Of a stretch of 10,000 nt of DNA, positions 9,344 through 10,000 are shown in pieces; the first letter of the stretch is position 1; every line of letters starts with the position of its first letter. The stretch is from Pigoraptor vietnamica. Lineage: Eukaryota > Opisthokonta > Filasterea. Position numbers and translations under genes: made by a program. The notes beneath the pieces were generated by a model that was not told the origin of the DNA, did no database searches, and worked only from the letters and a program-made list of their open reading frames with translations. The stretch is from the NCBI GenBank assembly GCA_943704525.1, contig CALSCQ010002062.1, positions 1-10,000 of the forward strand, given 5' to 3'.

Positions 9344-10000
9344 TTACTGCCGAAGGGCAGTGCATGAGCACGCGGAAAAAAAAATTGCCAGCGTACACAG
9401 ATACACATTGACAGAGCCACGAGCCCCCTCCTCCAGCCCTGACCCTACAAGGGCAAAAAAAAAAAAAAAAAAAATGAAAAGAAAAAACCAGCCGGTAACG
9501 ATGAAGAAGAGGAGCGCACTGCACCTGGTGGTTGTCGAGCGCGTCCACTCCGCTGATGTGCTTTGTTGATTTTGAGGGCTCGCTGACGACCATTCTCTTC
9601 TCCTCGTCATAAAACGACGCCTGTGCGGTCGCCCCCAGCAGGCTGTCCAGCTGCACATGCACACACGCGCACAAGCGTCTCAGCGCATCATGAATATGCA
9701 AAGTTACGCGCCACTGCAACAGCTGAGAAGATTGAAACGGCCCGAGTTGTGACGGCTCTCTGAAGGAAGCTACGAGAATGCGGAGCACGACGTCGGCAGC
9801 CCAAAGTTTGCGCACGCTGCAGTTTAACGTTTGCGCGCACACGTCGACTCATGTCATTGACCCACCAGGCTGCCAAAGAGTCCCGCAGCCAGACCAAGCG
9901 GAATGAGGCCCCACTGCGACGGGCACATTGGGTCGTTCGCGCCTGTTACAGCGCCGGCAAGGGCCATAACGAGGCCGACGCCAAGACCACCGGCAGCCGA
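9344..10000 (-). CDS. TMEM19 / DUF92 family membrane protein, C-terminal exons, truncated by window edge
   Basis: Two minus-strand exons are clear: 10000-9866 and 9650-9525, joined in phase 0 across a 215-base intron (donor GTGGGT, acceptor GTGCAG). The first encodes Gly-rich hydrophobic segments ending PLGLAAGLFGSL. The second begins LDSLLGATAQASFYDEE and ends near ISGVDALDNHQ. Together they match the conserved C-terminal signature of the DUF92 family: a GS-(L/V)-(L/V)-DS-x-LGAT-x-Q core, then an I-x-G-x-x-x-LDN motif usually followed by VN and a last helix. The family includes human TMEM19 and the plant phytyl-phosphate kinase VTE6, all multi-pass membrane proteins; I do not infer a reaction here. 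The final exon is uncertain. A hydrophobic tail starting SVNVYL and ending at TAA 9344-9346 fits, but its acceptor is weak. The N-terminal part lies to the right of the window. Confidence 0.75.
9455..9474. repeat. A20 homopolymer
   Basis: Twenty consecutive A residues on the plus strand. On the minus strand this is a T run just before GCCCTTGTAG, so it could serve as the polypyrimidine tract of the last intron of the TMEM19-like gene. Confidence 0.85.

Overview
The window is nuclear DNA from a GC-rich, intron-dense eukaryote, most likely a unicellular protist. The evidence is spliced genes with GT-AG introns of about 60-250 bases, long simple-sequence tracts ((TG)n, G16, C12, T108, A20), Kozak-type start context, and no bacterial operon structure. 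I cannot name the lineage. A Crinkler/RHS-type gene next to relatives of animal CCDC24 and TMEM19 suits several protist groups, holozoans among them.

Layout, left to right. (1) 1-2324, plus strand: the last nine exons of FEN1, the flap endonuclease of Okazaki-fragment maturation and base-excision repair. Its first ~80 residues lie left of the window, and a (TG)n microsatellite fills the intron at the left edge. (2) 2325-2700: a convergent intergenic gap with two perfect hairpins. (3) 2701-4272, minus strand: an uninterrupted 523-residue protein with a CCDC24-like N-terminal region, a coiled coil and a long disordered tail. (4) 4273-5194: a region upstream of both the minus-strand gene and the next plus-strand gene. 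It holds a compact array of TEA/MCAT-like and CACGTG motifs, a 108-base T run, and a stretch where the start of the next gene should lie but could not be found. (5) 5195-8785, plus strand: a multi-exon Crinkler-RHS-type gene with a coiled coil, a P-loop NTPase and a PD-(D/E)XK-like nuclease module. One extra base breaks its frame between the ATPase and nuclease parts. (6) 8786-9343: a gap with a poly(A) signal and a degenerate ~95-base tandem duplication. (7) 9344-10000, minus strand: the C-terminal exons of a TMEM19/DUF92 membrane protein running off the right edge.

The four genes do not form a pathway. FEN1, the CCDC24-like gene and the TMEM19-like gene look like ordinary resident genes. 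The Crinkler-type gene belongs to a family that is patchily distributed and derived from mobile-element ATPase/nuclease modules. It is the best candidate here for an under-described system. The most interesting non-coding signals are the 4504-4553 motif array, a hairpin that buries a FEN1 3' splice site, and complementary GT-rich and CA-rich introns around FEN1 exons. All exon boundaries were read by eye from frame continuity and GT/AG sites. No alignments or folding programs were run.
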